Positions 26,774-36,248 are shown, counted from the first letter of the stretch. The stretch is 64,000 nucleotides of DNA from an uncultured Chromatiaceae bacterium (GCA_937978655.1 CALJUX010000022.1:62001-126000); one strand, 5' to 3'. Made by a program: numbers and translations. Notes: generated by a model from the sequence alone, not told the origin.

Positions 26774-28718
26774 AGTGCTGCTGGTTGATGATGAAGTCTC
26801 TATTCTACGTGCCCTCGAGCGGTTGCTGACCCGTTCTGGCTACCGGGTCTTCACCGCAGCCAATGGCATTGAAGCGCTGGCACGTTTGCAGCAGTACAGC
26901 TGTCAGGTGGTTATTTCCGATTTTCGCATGCCAGAGATGTCCGGCGCTGAGCTGCTGGCCCAGGTCAAACAGTTGTATCCGGAATCGGTGTGTATGGTGC
27001 TGAGCGGTTATTCCGATTTTCAGTCAGTGTTGCAGCTGCTCAATTCCGGCACCGCCTTTCGTTTTCTGCAAAAGCCATGGGAAGATGCCCAGCTGTTGGC
27101 TGAGCTGCACGCCGCCTTTGTGTTTTACCGCCACAATCGTCAGCAGGCTATCCGCAGTCAGCTGCTGATCTCCGGCCGGGGGGCTTTGCTTGAACTGGCC
27201 GCAGATGGCCGCGTCAGTCGCAGCAACGGCGCGGCCCAGCAGTTACTTGGCCAGCCGGAAGGCGCTTTAACCGGCACACCTTTTGGGCAGTGGTTTCGTT
27301 TTGCTGCCGGGCAACAAGTGGCATTTTTACAGGACATTCATGGCTCGCTTGAGGTGTGTGACAGCCACGGCGCCCCCTGTGAACTGCATGTGCAATATCA
27401 GGACGGCGAGTACACGCTGGTTGGCTTCGCACGTTTGCAACCAGAAGATGGACCGGCCGTTATGTCCAGCCCGGCGTTGTTGGACCAGCACGCCGTGCTG
27501 GCGCAACTAGATGCTTTGTTGCTGCAACGCCAGCCATTTGCCGTGGCGGCGCTGCGGCTGAAAAATTTCAGTGACTGGGCCGATATGGTGGGCTATGCCG
27601 AGGCCGGCCAGATGTTTGACCGGCTCAGCGAGCGGCTGGTTGTGGCGTGCCGGCCTTATGGCGCGCTGGCCTATCTGGCCAATGAGCTGTTTATTCTGAC
27701 ACTGCCGGCGGCCGCCACCGAAGTGCAGGTGCATCAGCAGCTGCGCCTGCAGCTGGAAGAGCAGATCCTGGCATTAAGGCCACAACTGACCGTCAGTTAT
27801 TGTATGGCGCCTGAAGATGGTGACAGTGCCAAAGTCTTGCTCAGCAATGTGCTGACCTGTAACCGCATTCATCTGCACAGCCCTCACACCTTTTTTATGC
27901 GCTTCAGTGCGGCGGTGGCGGACAAAAAACGCCAGCAGCTGCGCATCAGTGATGCGTTGTTCCGGGCGGTCGAAGAGCAACAATTTGAGCTGTATTTTCA
28001 GGCCAAGCTGGATTTACATCAACAACGCGCCGACAGCTGCGAAGCCTTGCTGCGCTGGCGCCATCCCGAATTTGGCATGGTGTCGCCGGCGTTGTTTATT
28101 CCGATCGCCGAACACGACGGCCAGATCATTGAAATTGGCCTGTGGGTGCTGCGTCAGGCCTGTATGGTGCTGACGCGCTGGCAACAGCAGCAGGTGCCAT
28201 TACACCGGATGGCGGTGAATATTTCGGGTGTGCAGCTGCAGCAGGCCGATTTTATCCCGCAGGTACAACGCATCCTGGCTGAAACCGGTGCCGATCCGCA
28301 ATTGCTGGAACTGGAACTGACCGAATCCTGGATGATGCAGGACCTGGAGCAAAGTGCCGCAGCACTTTCGGATCTGAAGGCGTTGGGGCTGCGTATTGCC
28401 ATAGACGATTTTGGCACCGGTTATTCCTCACTGGCTTATCTGTCACGGTTGCCGGTTGATGTGCTGAAAATCGACCGTTCGCTGATTAACGATCTCGAAT
28501 CGAATATCAATACCCAAAGCCTGATCAGCAATATCTGCCGGATGGCGCATGCGCTGCACGTCGAAGTTGTGGTTGAGGGTGTGGAAAACGCCGAACAACT
28601 GCAGCTGTTAGCGCGGATGGGGTGTGACATGGCGCAGGGTTATCTGATTGCACGGCCGGTGCCGGCAGAGGAGTTCCTGCAACAACTGCAAGCCGGGGAG
28701 TACGACAATGCCAGTTAA
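26763..28718 (+). CDS. hnoB: REC-EAL cyclic-di-GMP phosphodiesterase, HnoB-like
   Basis: The 651-residue protein has a receiver with D53 (ISDFRMPEMSG), a PAS-like middle part (about residues 130-215), a degenerate GGDEF domain (about 235-380, LANELF in place of the GGDEF loop) and an EAL domain (about 395-645). The EAL residues all look intact: EALLRW, AVNIS, ELTE, IDDFGTGYSS, LKIDRS and EGVE. It should linearise cyclic-di-GMP and favour dispersal when phosphorylated, as HnoB does in Shewanella. The start lies inside the end of hnoC. Confidence 0.9.
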   Translation: MPNKVLLVDDEVSILRALERLLTRSGYRVFTAANGIEALARLQQYSCQVVISDFRMPEMSGAELLAQVKQLYPESVCMVLSGYSDFQSVLQLLNSGTAFRFLQKPWEDAQLLAELHAAFVFYRHNRQQAIRSQLLISGRGALLELAADGRVSRSNGAAQQLLGQPEGALTGTPFGQWFRFAAGQQVAFLQDIHGSLEVCDSHGAPCELHVQYQDGEYTLVGFARLQPEDGPAVMSSPALLDQHAVLAQLDALLLQRQPFAVAALRLKNFSDWADMVGYAEAGQMFDRLSERLVVACRPYGALAYLANELFILTLPAAATEVQVHQQLRLQLEEQILALRPQLTVSYCMAPEDGDSAKVLLSNVLTCNRIHLHSPHTFFMRFSAAVADKKRQQLRISDALFRAVEEQQFELYFQAKLDLHQQRADSCEALLRWRHPEFGMVSPALFIPIAEHDGQIIEIGLWVLRQACMVLTRWQQQQVPLHRMAVNISGVQLQQADFIPQVQRILAETGADPQLLELELTESWMMQDLEQSAAALSDLKALGLRIAIDDFGTGYSSLAYLSRLPVDVLKIDRSLINDLESNINTQSLISNICRMAHALHVEVVVEGVENAEQLQLLARMGCDMAQGYLIARPVPAEEFLQQLQAGEYDNAS

Positions 28719-29841
28719 ACCGCGGGTGCTGTTTATCGACGACGACAGTTTTATGCTCAAAGCCCTGCTCAGGGCCGCACTGCGCTTACGGCCGGACTGG
28801 ACTTATTATCTGAGCGATGACGCGCAGCACTGGCCCTCCGCGTTGCCGGAGTCGGTGGTGCCGGATTTGATTGTCAGCGATTATCTGATGCCGGATCTGA
28901 ACGGTGATGTGGTGCTGGCGCAGGCGATGGCGATATATCCGCAAACGGTGCGGGTGCTGATGACCGGTGACACCAACGAAGAAGTGGTCAGCAGCGTCAG
29001 CCTGCAGGCCCATTTTGTGCTCAGCAAACCGTTCAGCGAGCAGGACCTGCAGCAGTTGTTTGATTGTGTCGACCGGGTTCGCAGCCTGCAGATGCCGTTA
29101 AGTTTGCGCCGGTTATTAGGCCAGGCCGACAATTTGCCGGTGTTACCGGCCATTATCCGCCAATTGCGCCAGGTGCTCAGTGGCGAACATGCCGATTTGG
29201 CCAGCGCAGTCGACCTGGTTGCCCATGAACCGGTGATTGCGGCGCGGCTGATGCAGCTGGCTAATTCGGCCTTTCTGGGCTACAGCCGGCCAACTCATTC
29301 GTTGCAGGAAGCGCTGATGCGGCTGGGTTTGCGTCTGGTGGAAGCTATTGTCACGCTGATGGCGGTGGATGACGCGGTCGCTGCCAGTGCCGCGGACGGC
29401 AGTCACCGGCGGATCAGTGAATGCTCATTTCGCATGGCCGGTCAGGTCCGGCAGCTGGCGCAGGTGGCGCAGCTTGGTACCGATCAGCAGGATTTACTCT
29501 ATGTATCGGCCTTACTCAGTGCGCTGGGGCCGCTGAGCAAACTGAAGTGGCAACAGCAAGCCGGTGCTGTCCCGGCCCAGATTAATGGCGTCAGCAGCGA
29601 CAGCGTGATCACGGTGTATTTGTTGACCTTGTGGGGCTATCCGGCGGCACTGTGTGAACTGGAACTGGCGCAATGCCAGCATGGCGTCAGCCCTGATCCG
29701 GCCGATCTGCGGCCATTTCTGCTGTTTATCTGCCGGGCCTGGGCGCAGGGCTGCAGCCGGGAGTATCTGCAACACAATGCTGCGCTTATCAGCGATACGG
29801 CTCTGGCGCAGGCGCTGCGGCAATTACCCGTATTGGCCTGA
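28708..29841 (+). CDS. response regulator with HDOD domain
   Basis: The 377-residue protein has a receiver with D58 (IVSDYLMPDLNG) followed by an HDOD domain (about residues 130-330, LPAIIRQLRQ, VIAARLMQLANSAFLG, LRLVEAIV). HDOD domains lack HD catalytic residues and act in signalling by contact. The ATG at 28708 has GGGGAG eight bases upstream and overlaps hnoB by 11 bases, so it belongs to the hnoC-hnoB operon. A similar protein ends the Shewanella cluster; its role there is not clear to me. Confidence 0.87.
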   Translation: MPVKPRVLFIDDDSFMLKALLRAALRLRPDWTYYLSDDAQHWPSALPESVVPDLIVSDYLMPDLNGDVVLAQAMAIYPQTVRVLMTGDTNEEVVSSVSLQAHFVLSKPFSEQDLQQLFDCVDRVRSLQMPLSLRRLLGQADNLPVLPAIIRQLRQVLSGEHADLASAVDLVAHEPVIAARLMQLANSAFLGYSRPTHSLQEALMRLGLRLVEAIVTLMAVDDAVAASAADGSHRRISECSFRMAGQVRQLAQVAQLGTDQQDLLYVSALLSALGPLSKLKWQQQAGAVPAQINGVSSDSVITVYLLTLWGYPAALCELELAQCQHGVSPDPADLRPFLLFICRAWAQGCSREYLQHNAALISDTALAQALRQLPVLA

Positions 29842-30032
29842 AGCGCCAGCCTCACTGTACCTGTTGTTGTCATGTTTTTCGCAAAAACTGCTTGTCGGCA
29901 CGAACGTTTTTCATGCACTCTAGCTAAAAATGACATCGCTGTCATTTTGCCGGTTCCGGCAGGGCAGTCATAAAAATGAAGGGAGCATGTTGATGTGCAG
30001 TGGGGATTTAACAGCGGGTTACGGAGGTTCCG

Positions 30033-31256
30033 GTGCGAACGTCTGAACTGGATTTAACCGCAGGGCGGGTGTTGTCTATCGATGTGTTTCGCGGCATCAC
30101 TATCTTTGTGATGGTGTTTGTGAATGAACTGGCCGCTATCCGCGACATCCCGTGGTGGATGAAGCATTTGCCAGCCAGCACCGACGGCATGACCTTTGTT
30201 GATTTAGTCTTTCCGGCGTTTTTATTTATTGTCGGGATGTCGCTGCCTTTTGCCATGCAGGCGCGGGCGCGCAAAGGTGAAGCGGTGCTGGCGCAGTTTC
30301 AGCATTTGCTGGTGCGCAGTCTGGGTCTGGTGGTGATTGGCGTGCTGATGGTCAGTACCATCGGCGGTTATGATGAAGCCCAGATGGCCTTGTCGATGCC
30401 GGTCTGGACACTGCTGATGTATCTTGCGGTGTTATTGGTCTGGTCACAATATCCGCGCCACTGGAGCGCTTCGCTGCGGACGCTGGCACAAGGCGCCGGC
30501 GTGGTGCTGATGCTGGCTCTGGCATGCAGTTACCGGGCGCCAGAGGGCGGTTATATCAGCCCGCAGTGGTGGGGGATTTTGGGCCTGATCGGCTGGGCCT
30601 ATCTGTTGGCGGGGACGGTGTTTTTATGCAGTCGCAGTGCCGGCCATGTGCGCCAGCAGCTGTTGCTGCTCAGTGTGGCGGCGTTGCTCTGGCTGGTGTT
30701 GTTTGCGCTGCTGGCCGGGCATGCTGCGCCGGCCGGTCAGGTGGCCCAGGGTTTCTGGCAGCTGTGGGCGGCAGAAAATAACAGTCACACGCATACGGCG
30801 ATAGTATTGGCGGGGGTGATCTTGTCGATTTTGTGTTATCACCCGGCGCTGCAGTTGCACCGCGTGCGTAATCTCGCCCTGTACACGCTGCTGCTCGGCA
30901 TGCTGGCGCTGCTCAGCTGGTATTGGTTTCCTATTTCCAAAATCTGGGCAACCCCAAGCTGGGCCCTGTTCAGTGCGTTTTTTTGCAGCCTGCTGTTTTT
31001 GGCAGTGTTTGTGCTGGTGGATATCCTCAGGTATCAGCGCTGGTGTACGCTGTTTGCACCGGCGGCGGTCAATCCGCTGCTAGCGTATATTCTGCCTTAT
31101 ATCATCGGGGCGGCGGCGGCCATTGGCGGGCTGAGCCTGCGTCCGGCCGCTTTTGATGCCGGCAGCGCCGGCATTCTGTGGAGCCTGTTATTTGCCGTAC
31201 TGATCCTGCTGCTGACCGCGGCGCTGACCCGCGCCGGGCTGAAGCTGAAACTATAA
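30033..31256 (+). CDS. DUF5009 membrane protein (HGSNAT/NagX-like)
   Basis: The 407-residue protein has about ten membrane segments and opens with RVLSIDVFRGITIFVMVFVN, the mark of the DUF5009/COG4299 family related to heparan-alpha-glucosaminide acetyltransferase. WWMKHLP....GMTFVDLVFPAFLFIVG is also conserved. Such proteins are thought to move acetyl groups or to handle amino sugars at the inner membrane; the function is not settled. It starts with GTG preceded by GGAGG at 30023-30027. Confidence 0.8.
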   Translation: MRTSELDLTAGRVLSIDVFRGITIFVMVFVNELAAIRDIPWWMKHLPASTDGMTFVDLVFPAFLFIVGMSLPFAMQARARKGEAVLAQFQHLLVRSLGLVVIGVLMVSTIGGYDEAQMALSMPVWTLLMYLAVLLVWSQYPRHWSASLRTLAQGAGVVLMLALACSYRAPEGGYISPQWWGILGLIGWAYLLAGTVFLCSRSAGHVRQQLLLLSVAALLWLVLFALLAGHAAPAGQVAQGFWQLWAAENNSHTHTAIVLAGVILSILCYHPALQLHRVRNLALYTLLLGMLALLSWYWFPISKIWATPSWALFSAFFCSLLFLAVFVLVDILRYQRWCTLFAPAAVNPLLAYILPYIIGAAAAIGGLSLRPAAFDAGSAGILWSLLFAVLILLLTAALTRAGLKLKL

Positions 31257-31268
31257 CGCGGCGGGCGC

Positions 31269-31299
31269 GGCAGGCGACACTATGACAGTGACGCCTGCC
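31269..31299. terminator. stable hairpin between convergent genes
   Basis: GGCAGGCG and CGCCTGCC pair, with an inner CACT-ATGAC-AGTG stem above an A-A mismatch. There is no T run, so it may stop transcription weakly or mainly protect the 3' ends of the DUF5009 and yghU transcripts, which converge here. Confidence 0.55.
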
Positions 31300-31311
31300 G
31301 GGCTATCCGCT

Positions 31312-32154
31312 TCAGCGCAGAAAATCGGCACTGCTGTGACGCTCCGGCAGCTGCTCGTGCTCGGCTCCCCAGTTGCGGTTGACGCTCACACCACGTTGCA
31401 CGGCCGGGCGGGCGTCCAGCTGTTGTGCCCACGCCAGTACGTGCGGATATTCGTGCACCGCGAGGAACTCGGCGGCGTTATATAACCGGCCAAGCACCAG
31501 CTGACCATACCAGGGCCAGATCGCGATGTCGGCGATGCTGTAATGCGGACCGGCGATATACGGCTGCTGGCTTAACTGACGTTCCAGTACATCCAGTTGT
31601 CGTTTGGTTTCCATCGCATAGCGGTTGATGGGGTATTCGAATTTCGAAGGCGCATAGACATAAAAATGACCAAAACCGCCGCCGACAAAAGGCGCGCTGC
31701 CCATCTGCCAGAATAACCAGTTCAGAATTTCGCAGCGCTCAGCGGCGTTGTTGCCGAGCAAGACGCCAAACTTTTCCGCCAGATACAACAAAATGGCGCC
31801 GGATTCAAACACACGGGTCGGCGGGTTGCTGCTGTGATCCAGCAACGCCGGAATTTTGCTGTTGGGATTGATATCGACAAAACCGGAGCCAAACTGGGCG
31901 CCGCTGCGGATATCGATTAACCAGGCGTCATACTCAGCCGCGTCGAGGCCAAGCTCGAGCAATTCTTCCAACATCACAGTGACTTTGATGCCGTTCGGCG
32001 TGGCCAGTGAATACAACTGCAAGGCATGGGCTCCTTTTTGCAGCGTAGTTTCAGTGCGGGCGCCGGCAGTCGGGCGGTTTATGCCGGCGAAAGCACCGCC
32101 GTTGTCACAGTCCCAGCGCCAGACCGCGGGTGGGGTATAGTCAGATTGGCTCAT
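31312..32154 (-). CDS. yghU: glutathione transferase, YghU type
   Basis: The 280-residue protein matches E. coli YghU along its length: TPNGIKVTVMLEELLELG in the thioredoxin-like domain, FVDINPNSKIPALLDHS, then VFESGAILLYLAEKFG and the helical C-domain FGHFYVYAP. YghU enzymes bind two glutathiones and have disulfide-bond reductase activity. The ATG at 32154 has GGAGC about eight bases upstream; an in-frame ATG further upstream gives an extension not found in the family. No link to its neighbours is evident. Confidence 0.93.
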   Translation of the reverse strand: MSQSDYTPPAVWRWDCDNGGAFAGINRPTAGARTETTLQKGAHALQLYSLATPNGIKVTVMLEELLELGLDAAEYDAWLIDIRSGAQFGSGFVDINPNSKIPALLDHSSNPPTRVFESGAILLYLAEKFGVLLGNNAAERCEILNWLFWQMGSAPFVGGGFGHFYVYAPSKFEYPINRYAMETKRQLDVLERQLSQQPYIAGPHYSIADIAIWPWYGQLVLGRLYNAAEFLAVHEYPHVLAWAQQLDARPAVQRGVSVNRNWGAEHEQLPERHSSADFLR

Positions 32155-32323
32155 GCAGCAGCTCCGGTGAGTCTTCATCAGGGAAGCATTCAGCATATGG
32201 GCGCTGGCGCAAAATACAATAGCCGGCCGCTGCCGATTTCAGGCGCTGAGCCCAGGGAATTGTATTCTGGCGCGCATTGCGGCAACATCATGCTGAGCAT
32301 GGCCATGATTAAAGGACAAACTG

Positions 32324-32674
32324 ATGCATCCAGCACTACACCAGGCATTTTCAGAGGAACTCGCCAAGGCCCGGCTTATGCTGGAAAATGGCGATAATGC
32401 CAGTGGATTTCACCATCTGGAGCGGGCGCATGTGCTGAGTCAGGCCTATGTCTGGCCGCATGCGCTGACGCACTGGCTGATGTTAAAACTGGCCTGGCAG
32501 CAAATGCAGCTGAGCGCTGTTGCCGGCCAGGCCGTGCGGATCCTGCTCGGCACCCTTGGCTCTTTCGTGGGTGTGTATCCTCAGGGCAATACCGGTGGCA
32601 GTAATATTTCGATGTTTAAAATTTTACCGGTCGCGCCCGATCTGCAGGCGCTGCTTGACCTCGATAAAACCTGA
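32324..32674 (+). CDS. DUF3703 family protein
   Basis: The 116-residue protein matches DUF3703: FSEELAKARLMLENGD....HHLERAHVLSQ, then VWPHALTHWLML and GNTGGSNISMFK. The family is small, found in proteobacteria, and has no known function; conserved His residues and the helical pattern suggest a compact metal- or ligand-binding fold, which is a guess. It lies alone between yghU (divergent) and the GMC locus (convergent). Confidence 0.8.
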   Translation: MHPALHQAFSEELAKARLMLENGDNASGFHHLERAHVLSQAYVWPHALTHWLMLKLAWQQMQLSAVAGQAVRILLGTLGSFVGVYPQGNTGGSNISMFKILPVAPDLQALLDLDKT

Positions 32675-32732
32675 AGCACTGGCCGGGCGCCAGACCGCCG
32701 GCCACACCACTGCTGATGTGGCCGGGCTGGGT

Positions 32733-33539
32733 TTAAACCGGCTGCCAGGCGAAGGCGGTTAAGCCCAAATCCCGCAACACAGTGTCCAGGTGCGCCTTAG
32801 CCGCCGGCGTCGGGCCGGGATAATCACCGCCAATCGCGGTATTGCCAACATAACCTATATCTTTAGTGCCTTGTGGTGTGCTGAAAAACGCCGCCACCAC
32901 TAAACCACGCAGCAGCGCAAAGGCCTTGACGATGCGCGCAAAGCGGGGCTGGGTTTGCGCATGGTCAAAGGCGATATCGTCGATGATCGCCAGCCGCTGC
33001 GCTGCGGTCAGTTTGGTGAAATTGTTGCCAAAACGCTGCGTCGCCTCTGTATCCAACCAGCTCAGCGTGGCTAAAATCAGCGGTCTGTCCTGTTGTTGTC
33101 GCGGGTACGGCGCGCTGACCCACTCGTTGATCACTGCCGGCACGTCCACTTCAGACGCCGACGGCACTTCACCGTCACGCGGGATCAGAATGTCACAGAC
33201 AATCGCCAGCGCGCTCAGCTGCGCCGGGGTCATCGTCAGCGGCCAGGGGGATTCAGGCGGCAGGATCATGTTCGGATCTGTGCCATAACCTTTCCCGGTG
33301 ACAGGCGTCAGGTTTAACTCCGGCCAGTGCTCGGCAATGGTGGCCCCTGGCGCAGCAGCGGGCGTGGTGTCGGGTGTTGGCGGGGCACTGTCACAGCCGG
33401 CCAAACCCGGCAACATGGTACTTGCGGCCAGCGCCGCCAGCAGTTTCAGCGACTGGCGCCGGCTCAGGCCGGACTGATACGGCTGTTCGTCAGGTGTTGC
33501 CGTCTCTGATGCGGCGGCGTTTTGATGGTCGTGATGCAT
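32733..33539 (-). CDS. gluconate 2-dehydrogenase subunit 3 family protein, Tat-exported
   Basis: The 268-residue protein has a Tat signal (SRRQSLKLLAAL, residues 26-37) with a possible lipobox LAGC at about residue 49. The rest is the small-subunit domain that pairs with GMC dehydrogenases. The partner gene directly before it (stop to start, no gap) has no signal, so this subunit should carry the complex through the Tat pore. Together they probably form a periplasmic FAD-linked sugar dehydrogenase of the glucoside 3-dehydrogenase type. Confidence 0.87.
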   Translation of the reverse strand: MHHDHQNAAASETATPDEQPYQSGLSRRQSLKLLAALAASTMLPGLAGCDSAPPTPDTTPAAAPGATIAEHWPELNLTPVTGKGYGTDPNMILPPESPWPLTMTPAQLSALAIVCDILIPRDGEVPSASEVDVPAVINEWVSAPYPRQQQDRPLILATLSWLDTEATQRFGNNFTKLTAAQRLAIIDDIAFDHAQTQPRFARIVKAFALLRGLVVAAFFSTPQGTKDIGYVGNTAIGGDYPGPTPAAKAHLDTVLRDLGLTAFAWQPV

Positions 33540-35231
33540 TTACAACGCTCCTTGCTTTAACTGGGCGGATAACCAGGACGAATTACGCATCGCCAGCGTC
33601 ATAATGGTCAGGGTGCAGTTTTTGTGCGGATTAGAGGCAAACACACCGCCATCCATCACAAACAAATTCGGGCAGTCCCAGCTCTGGCCCCATTGATTGG
33701 TCACAGAGTCGGTCTTTGACGCGCCCATCCGCGTGGTGCCAACTTCATGAATGATCTGACCACCTTTTAAAATGGCCTGCTCCGGGGCCGGCAGCTCGCC
33801 GACTTCAGCGCCCATCAGCGTCAGAATGTCTTTGGCGGTTTTCAGGCCATGCGCGATTTGCTTCAGCTCATGCTCCGACCATTTCCAGTGAAAACGCGCC
33901 ACCGGAATGCCCCATTTGTCTTTGACTTCCGGGTCGATATCCAGATAACAATCCGGATTTGGCAGCATTTCACCGCGCAGGGCAAAAGACACATAAGCCC
34001 CATATTTGTGTTTAACCTGCTGTTTTAAGGCTTTGCCATAGCCTTGCAGGCCGGTGTCGATATTGGCGCCAGGTTCGCCAAAACGGCCACCGAGTTCAAA
34101 ATGATATCCCCGCGGAAAATCGAGCTTTTTCTCGGCCTGCGCCTGATGGCCCCACCAGGGAATAAACAGGTGGTTGGCGGTGTGGCCATCTTCGTTATAA
34201 ATCGGCCGGCCTTGTAAGGCCGGCACTAAAGCGCCGATGTTGGCGCCGGTGGAATCCATCAGATTTTTACCGACCTGACCGCTGGAGTTAGCGAGGCCTT
34301 GCGGATACTTATCGGTTTTTGAGTTCAGCAGCAAGCGGGCGGACTCACAGGCGCTGGCGGCTAAAATGACCACTTTTGCCGTGACGCTGTGCTCAGTACC
34401 GGTTTTTTTGTCGATGTAACTAACGCCGGTGACCTGGCCTTTGTCGTCGGTGGTGACGGTTTTCACCATCGCGTCGGTGCGTACCTCCAGCAAACCAGTG
34501 GCTTTGGCCATTGGCAACAAGGACGTGGTGGTCTGAAAAGCCGCGCCAATCGAACAACCGTGGCCGCACGGCGTGGCGTAGAAACAGGCGGCGCGGTTAT
34601 CCAGCGGCCGGGTTAACACAGCGCGATGCATCGGCACGGCCGGAATACCAAGTTTTTTCGCCGCAGCGGCCACCAGCAGCTCTGGTACCCGCGGTTGTGG
34701 CGGTGGCTGTAACACCCCCTCGGGCGAGGGCGGCATATCATCCAGGCCAGTATTGGTGCCACAGACGCCGACTAAGGCTTCGGTTTTATCGTACCAGGGC
34801 GCAATGTCTTTATATTCAAAAGGCCAGTCGGCACCGAGGCCATCGCGGCTTTTGCCTTTAAAATCGTGTTCACTGAAACGCAGCGCATAGCGGCCCCAGT
34901 GATTGGTGCGCCCGCCGAGCATCCGCGCGCGCCACCACATAAATTCGCTGCCCTGTGCACTAGTATAAGGCTCATTCGGCACTTGCCAGCCGCCGTCGAT
35001 GGTGGCGTCATAAAAGCCGAAGTCTTTGTCCGGCGTCGCCGCACCCATCAGCGGTGCATCGCCGTTGCGTTTAAACATCGGCGTTTCTTTTTTCGGGTCG
35101 TAATCACGACCGGCTTCCAGCAACAGCACTTTGTGGCCGTTACGGGTCAGTTCATACGCGGCCATAGCGCCACCGGCACCTGAGCCGACGATCAGCACTT
35201 CCGGCTTTTCAATCTGCGCAGTTGTCATCAT
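33540..35231 (-). CDS. GMC oxidoreductase (sugar dehydrogenase large subunit)
   Basis: The 563-residue flavoprotein has the FAD-binding motif VGSGAGGAMAAYEL (residues 15-28), MLGGRTNHWGRYALR, and the C-terminal block HEVGTTRMG...NLFVMDGGVFASNPHKNCTLTI. The His and Asn of the active site are thus present. A cysteine group C-x5-C-x3-C near residue 220 recalls the iron-sulfur site of some three-subunit dehydrogenases. With the Tat small subunit and the DUF1080 protein it fits oxidation of sugars or glycosides at C3. Electron acceptor and substrate are not evident. Confidence 0.88.
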   Translation of the reverse strand: MMTTAQIEKPEVLIVGSGAGGAMAAYELTRNGHKVLLLEAGRDYDPKKETPMFKRNGDAPLMGAATPDKDFGFYDATIDGGWQVPNEPYTSAQGSEFMWWRARMLGGRTNHWGRYALRFSEHDFKGKSRDGLGADWPFEYKDIAPWYDKTEALVGVCGTNTGLDDMPPSPEGVLQPPPQPRVPELLVAAAAKKLGIPAVPMHRAVLTRPLDNRAACFYATPCGHGCSIGAAFQTTTSLLPMAKATGLLEVRTDAMVKTVTTDDKGQVTGVSYIDKKTGTEHSVTAKVVILAASACESARLLLNSKTDKYPQGLANSSGQVGKNLMDSTGANIGALVPALQGRPIYNEDGHTANHLFIPWWGHQAQAEKKLDFPRGYHFELGGRFGEPGANIDTGLQGYGKALKQQVKHKYGAYVSFALRGEMLPNPDCYLDIDPEVKDKWGIPVARFHWKWSEHELKQIAHGLKTAKDILTLMGAEVGELPAPEQAILKGGQIIHEVGTTRMGASKTDSVTNQWGQSWDCPNLFVMDGGVFASNPHKNCTLTIMTLAMRNSSWLSAQLKQGAL

Positions 35232-35926
35232 TTCAGCTCTTTGATTTTGATGTTTTTGAACCAGACCACATCGCCGTGATCCTGTAAGCCGATATGACCA
35301 GTGGCTTGCGCGGCAAAACCCGGCCAGCTGGCAAATTTACTGTTGCCAAGTAACTGCTGCCAGTTGGCACTGCCAATTTCCACTGCAGCAGTTTGGATGC
35401 CGTTTTGCCAGATGGTCAGTTGTTTTTGCTGTAGGCGAATACGCACCTGATTCCAGGCTCCGGCGGTTTTATGCGACTGCGGCGGCGAGGCAATCATATC
35501 GTACAGTGAACCTGATCTGTGGCTGGCCAGTTTGTTATCTGCATGCCGTTCGTTGTCGAGAATTTGAATTTCCGGCGCATGGGCGTAGATAGTGTTACCG
35601 GTTTCATCAACCAGCACAAAAATGCCACTATTCCCGCCTTCGGCGATTTTCCAGTCCAGTAGCAATTCAAAATCACCGTACTGGGTTTTGGTCAGAATAT
35701 CGCCACCGCCTTTACCGGTCAGCTTCATCGCGCCCTGGTCAATCTGCCACTTGTCGCTTAAACCGGTTTGTTTGAAATTTCGCCACTGCGCCATGCTGTG
35801 GCCATCAAACAACAATTGCCAGCCATCGGCTTGTTCTTGCGCGGTTAATTGATTGTCGGCTGCCAGCGCGTTGCATGAAAGTGCGCCGGACAGCAATAAA
35901 ACCGCCAGTTTTTTTGCTGAAGTCAA
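35228..35926 (-). CDS. DUF1080 protein (3-keto-glycoside hydrolase/lyase type)
   Basis: The 232-residue protein has a signal peptide (residues 1-22, ALAA) and one DUF1080 domain, a concanavalin-like beta-sandwich: GWQLLFDG, LTGKGGGDILT, FELLLDWKIAEGGNSGIF, PEIQILDNERHAD, WNQVRI. Members cleave 3-keto-disaccharides made by sugar 3-dehydrogenases. It is the first gene of the operon and overlaps the GMC gene by four bases (ATGA), which links the two reactions. Confidence 0.87.
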   Translation of the reverse strand: MTSAKKLAVLLLSGALSCNALAADNQLTAQEQADGWQLLFDGHSMAQWRNFKQTGLSDKWQIDQGAMKLTGKGGGDILTKTQYGDFELLLDWKIAEGGNSGIFVLVDETGNTIYAHAPEIQILDNERHADNKLASHRSGSLYDMIASPPQSHKTAGAWNQVRIRLQQKQLTIWQNGIQTAAVEIGSANWQQLLGNSKFASWPGFAAQATGHIGLQDHGDVVWFKNIKIKELK

Positions 35927-36248
35927 AGTCTGTCTCCCTGTTGATTTGTGGCTAATCAGCAGATTTTACTGCTGCTTTTGCTACTGTTATGACGCGACAC
36001 CGTGAAGGTGTTAGTGCCGGGCAATATGGGCAAGGCCAGGCCGCGTTGTTATTTTGTGCACTATAAAAGCAATGGCGGGGCTATAGATGCAAGTAAAAAA
36101 TTGCATTTTTGAGGTAAAAAACCGTGCAGCACCGACAAAAGGCCGCAAGCGCTGCGTTTTGCACAGTTAAAAATGAAACCGATTACATAAAATGCTGGAA
36201 ATTTGCCCCGGCAGCGGTCAATGTAGGGCATAGAAACAGGAGGCCCGA
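35927..36248. other. intergenic stretch between divergent genes
   Basis: This AT-rich gap should hold the promoters of the DUF1080 operon and of the hydrolase gene. ATGCAA (36087-36092) and TTGCAT (36101-36106) form an inverted repeat with an 8-base spacer, possibly an operator. I see no gene. Confidence 0.4.
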
